A stretch of 6,789 bases of DNA from Melioribacteraceae bacterium (lineage in GTDB: Bacteria; Bacteroidota; Ignavibacteria; Ignavibacteriales; Melioribacteraceae), in contig WFQV01000205.1 in the NCBI GenBank assembly GCA_015486905.1, positions 1 to 6,789 on the forward strand. Reading direction: 5' to 3'. Position 1 is the first letter of the stretch. Each line of letters begins with the position of its first letter. Shown here in pieces: positions 6,511 to 6,789 of the stretch. The notes beneath the pieces were generated by a model. It was not told the origin of the DNA. It searched no databases and saw only the letters and a list, made by a program, of their open reading frames with translations. Made by a program: the position numbers and the translations under genes.

Positions 6511-6565
6511 ATAGTAGCACAGATTGATTAGTGAGCTTGCGAACGGTCAATCTGTGAAATGCTAT
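6511..6565. repeat. Hairpin with perfect 10-bp stem
   Basis: CACAGATTGA (6518-6527) and TCAATCTGTG (6547-6556) are exact reverse complements around a 19-base loop. An outer ATAG (6511-6514) can pair with CTAT (6562-6565) across a small internal bulge. No T-run follows, so it is not a typical intrinsic terminator. The arms resemble the CACAGATT/AATCTGTG words common in Bacteroidota intergenic repeats (recollection). Confidence 0.65.
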
Positions 6566-6574
6566 GATTAAAAT

Positions 6575-6615
6575 GCGCAGAGGCGGAGAAGGAGACGAAG
6601 TGACTAAGAGACTGA
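6575..6615 (+). repeat. Purine-rich degenerate tandem repeat (8-base units)
   Basis: The last 24 bases (6592-6615) form three 8-base units of the form GWGACKRA. They are preceded by GCGCAGAGGCGGAGAAG, which shares the purine bias. GCGCAGAGG also occurs at 6348-6356. Confidence 0.45.
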
Positions 6616-6624
6616 AAAAAAAAT

Positions 6625-6659
6625 CCTATCGCTACAAGCCGCAATTAAAAATTAAGAAT
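6625..6659 (+). repeat. 35-base direct repeat, copy 2
   Basis: Begins CCTATCGCTACAAGCC and ends in ATTAAAAATTAAGAAT. It differs from copy 1 (6085-6119) at 4 positions. The starts lie 540 bases apart, so the copies bracket nearly all the other repeats of the region. Confidence 0.75.
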
Positions 6660-6670
6660 TAAGAATTATT
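6644..6670 (+). repeat. 7-base tandem repeat, ATTAAGA type
   Basis: ATTAAAA, two exact ATTAAGA units, then a partial ATTATT. Copy 1 of the 35-base repeat holds only the first two units before it changes to the 44-base repeat, so the number of heptamers differs between copies, as expected for slippage. Confidence 0.6.
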
Positions 6671-6788
6671 ATTCGGACTTAAAGATTAGAGAATACAAAA
6701 AACTTTCTCTAATTTTTTCAAACGGAAATGAAGGAATGTTTTTATTTAATTTCTTGGCAAAAAAAAACACGTATCCCGCTCCTTTGGC
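6669..6788 (-). CDS. Possible C-terminal end of a minus-strand gene, unknown product
   Basis: On the minus strand, one frame is open from the window edge for 39 codons to a TAA at 6669-6671; the other two frames close within about 15 codons. The peptide starts AKGAGYVFFFAKKLNK and ends YSLIFKSE. It is mixed hydrophobic and basic and shows no motif I recognise. An open run of this length has a fair chance of occurring at random in such A/T-rich DNA. The stop lies at the edge of the ATTAAGA repeat patch, which is where a convergent gene could end. A run of nine T residues codes for three Phe and is prone to slippage. Treat as a partial, hypothetical gene. Confidence 0.3.
   Translation of the reverse strand, partial: AKGAGYVFFFAKKLNKNIPSFPFEKIRESFLYSLIFKSE
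6681..6718 (+). terminator. Possible intrinsic terminator, plus-strand direction
   Basis: ATTAGAGAA (6685-6693) and TTCTCTAAT (6705-6713) form a perfect 9-bp stem with an 11-base loop, followed at once by a run of six T (6713-6718). The preceding AAAG can extend the stem into the T-run with one G-T pair. The stem is A/T-rich and so weak. It lies about 600 bases beyond the permease stop and would overlap the last codons of the possible minus-strand gene. It could end the long plus-strand transcript. Confidence 0.4.
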
Positions 6789-6789
6789 G

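Larger units (their letters stand above)
6078..6670. other. Non-coding repeat mosaic downstream of the ABC permease
   Basis: No plausible plus- or minus-strand gene is visible in these roughly 590 bases, and no tRNA or rRNA. The stretch is assembled from short repeats listed separately: two copies of a 35-base direct repeat near its edges, two copies of a 44-base repeat in opposite orientation, a palindromic GAGCGAAGCGAG element, a 10-bp-stem hairpin, three 7-base tandem patches and purine-rich degenerate arrays. The base composition is visibly richer in G and C than the leader at 1-111. It reads as an accumulation of dispersed intergenic repeats, or the remains of a non-autonomous element. 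Confidence 0.7.

Noticed and set aside
6078..6670. CRISPR array
   Set aside because: Repeats are short, differ in sequence and orientation, and lack a regular repeat-spacer pattern; no cas gene is present.

Overview
This 6.8 kb window comes from an AT-rich bacterial chromosome. It holds one tightly packed plus-strand run of eight genes (112-6077), followed by about 700 bases without a convincing complete gene. The gene content suggests a member of the Bacteroidota/Chlorobiota group, most likely an Ignavibacteria- or Kapabacteria-like lineage. The reasons are the short, archaeal-type phosphatidylserine decarboxylase beside a type II phosphatidylserine synthase, a PurS/PurQ split FGAM synthetase (many Bacteroidia instead carry one large fused PurL), mostly weak Shine-Dalgarno signals, and an intergenic region full of short repeat families that I associate with this group. 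The placement is inference; there is no rRNA or marker tree here.

Region by region: 1-111 is an extremely A/T-rich leader with possible Bacteroidota-type -7 boxes. 112-1504 holds psd and pssA, which together make phosphatidylethanolamine from CDP-diacylglycerol and serine. 1506-2448 holds purS and purQ, two of the three subunits of FGAM synthetase (fourth step of purine synthesis); purL is not in the window. 2463-2669 is tatA, the pore-forming subunit of twin-arginine export, without tatC. 2676-4106 is gatA, the amidase subunit of the tRNA-dependent amidotransferase, without gatB or gatC. 4103-6077 is an ABC-2 type exporter pair (ATPase plus permease, NatA/NatB or YhaQ/YhaP-like).

Neighbouring genes overlap by 4-14 bases or lie 1-14 bases apart throughout, so the run is probably one transcript with translational coupling. 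It is a housekeeping operon of unrelated functions (phospholipid, purine, protein export, aminoacyl-tRNA, membrane export) rather than a single pathway. All the enzymes carry their expected catalytic residues, and none looks broken.

The part that coding does not explain is 6078-6670. It is a mosaic of repeats: a 35-base direct repeat (31/35 identical) near each edge, a 44-base inverted repeat (36/44 identical) inside it, a GTCATTTCGACGAGCGAAGC-type palindromic element, a perfect 10-bp stem hairpin, three patches of 7-base tandem repeats and purine-rich degenerate repeats. It looks like a sink for dispersed non-coding repeats, possibly a non-autonomous element. At the right edge a minus-strand reading frame (39 codons, 6669-6788) may be the C-terminus of a convergent gene. 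I see no defence system, CRISPR array, tRNA or transposase, and no clearly new protein-coding system.
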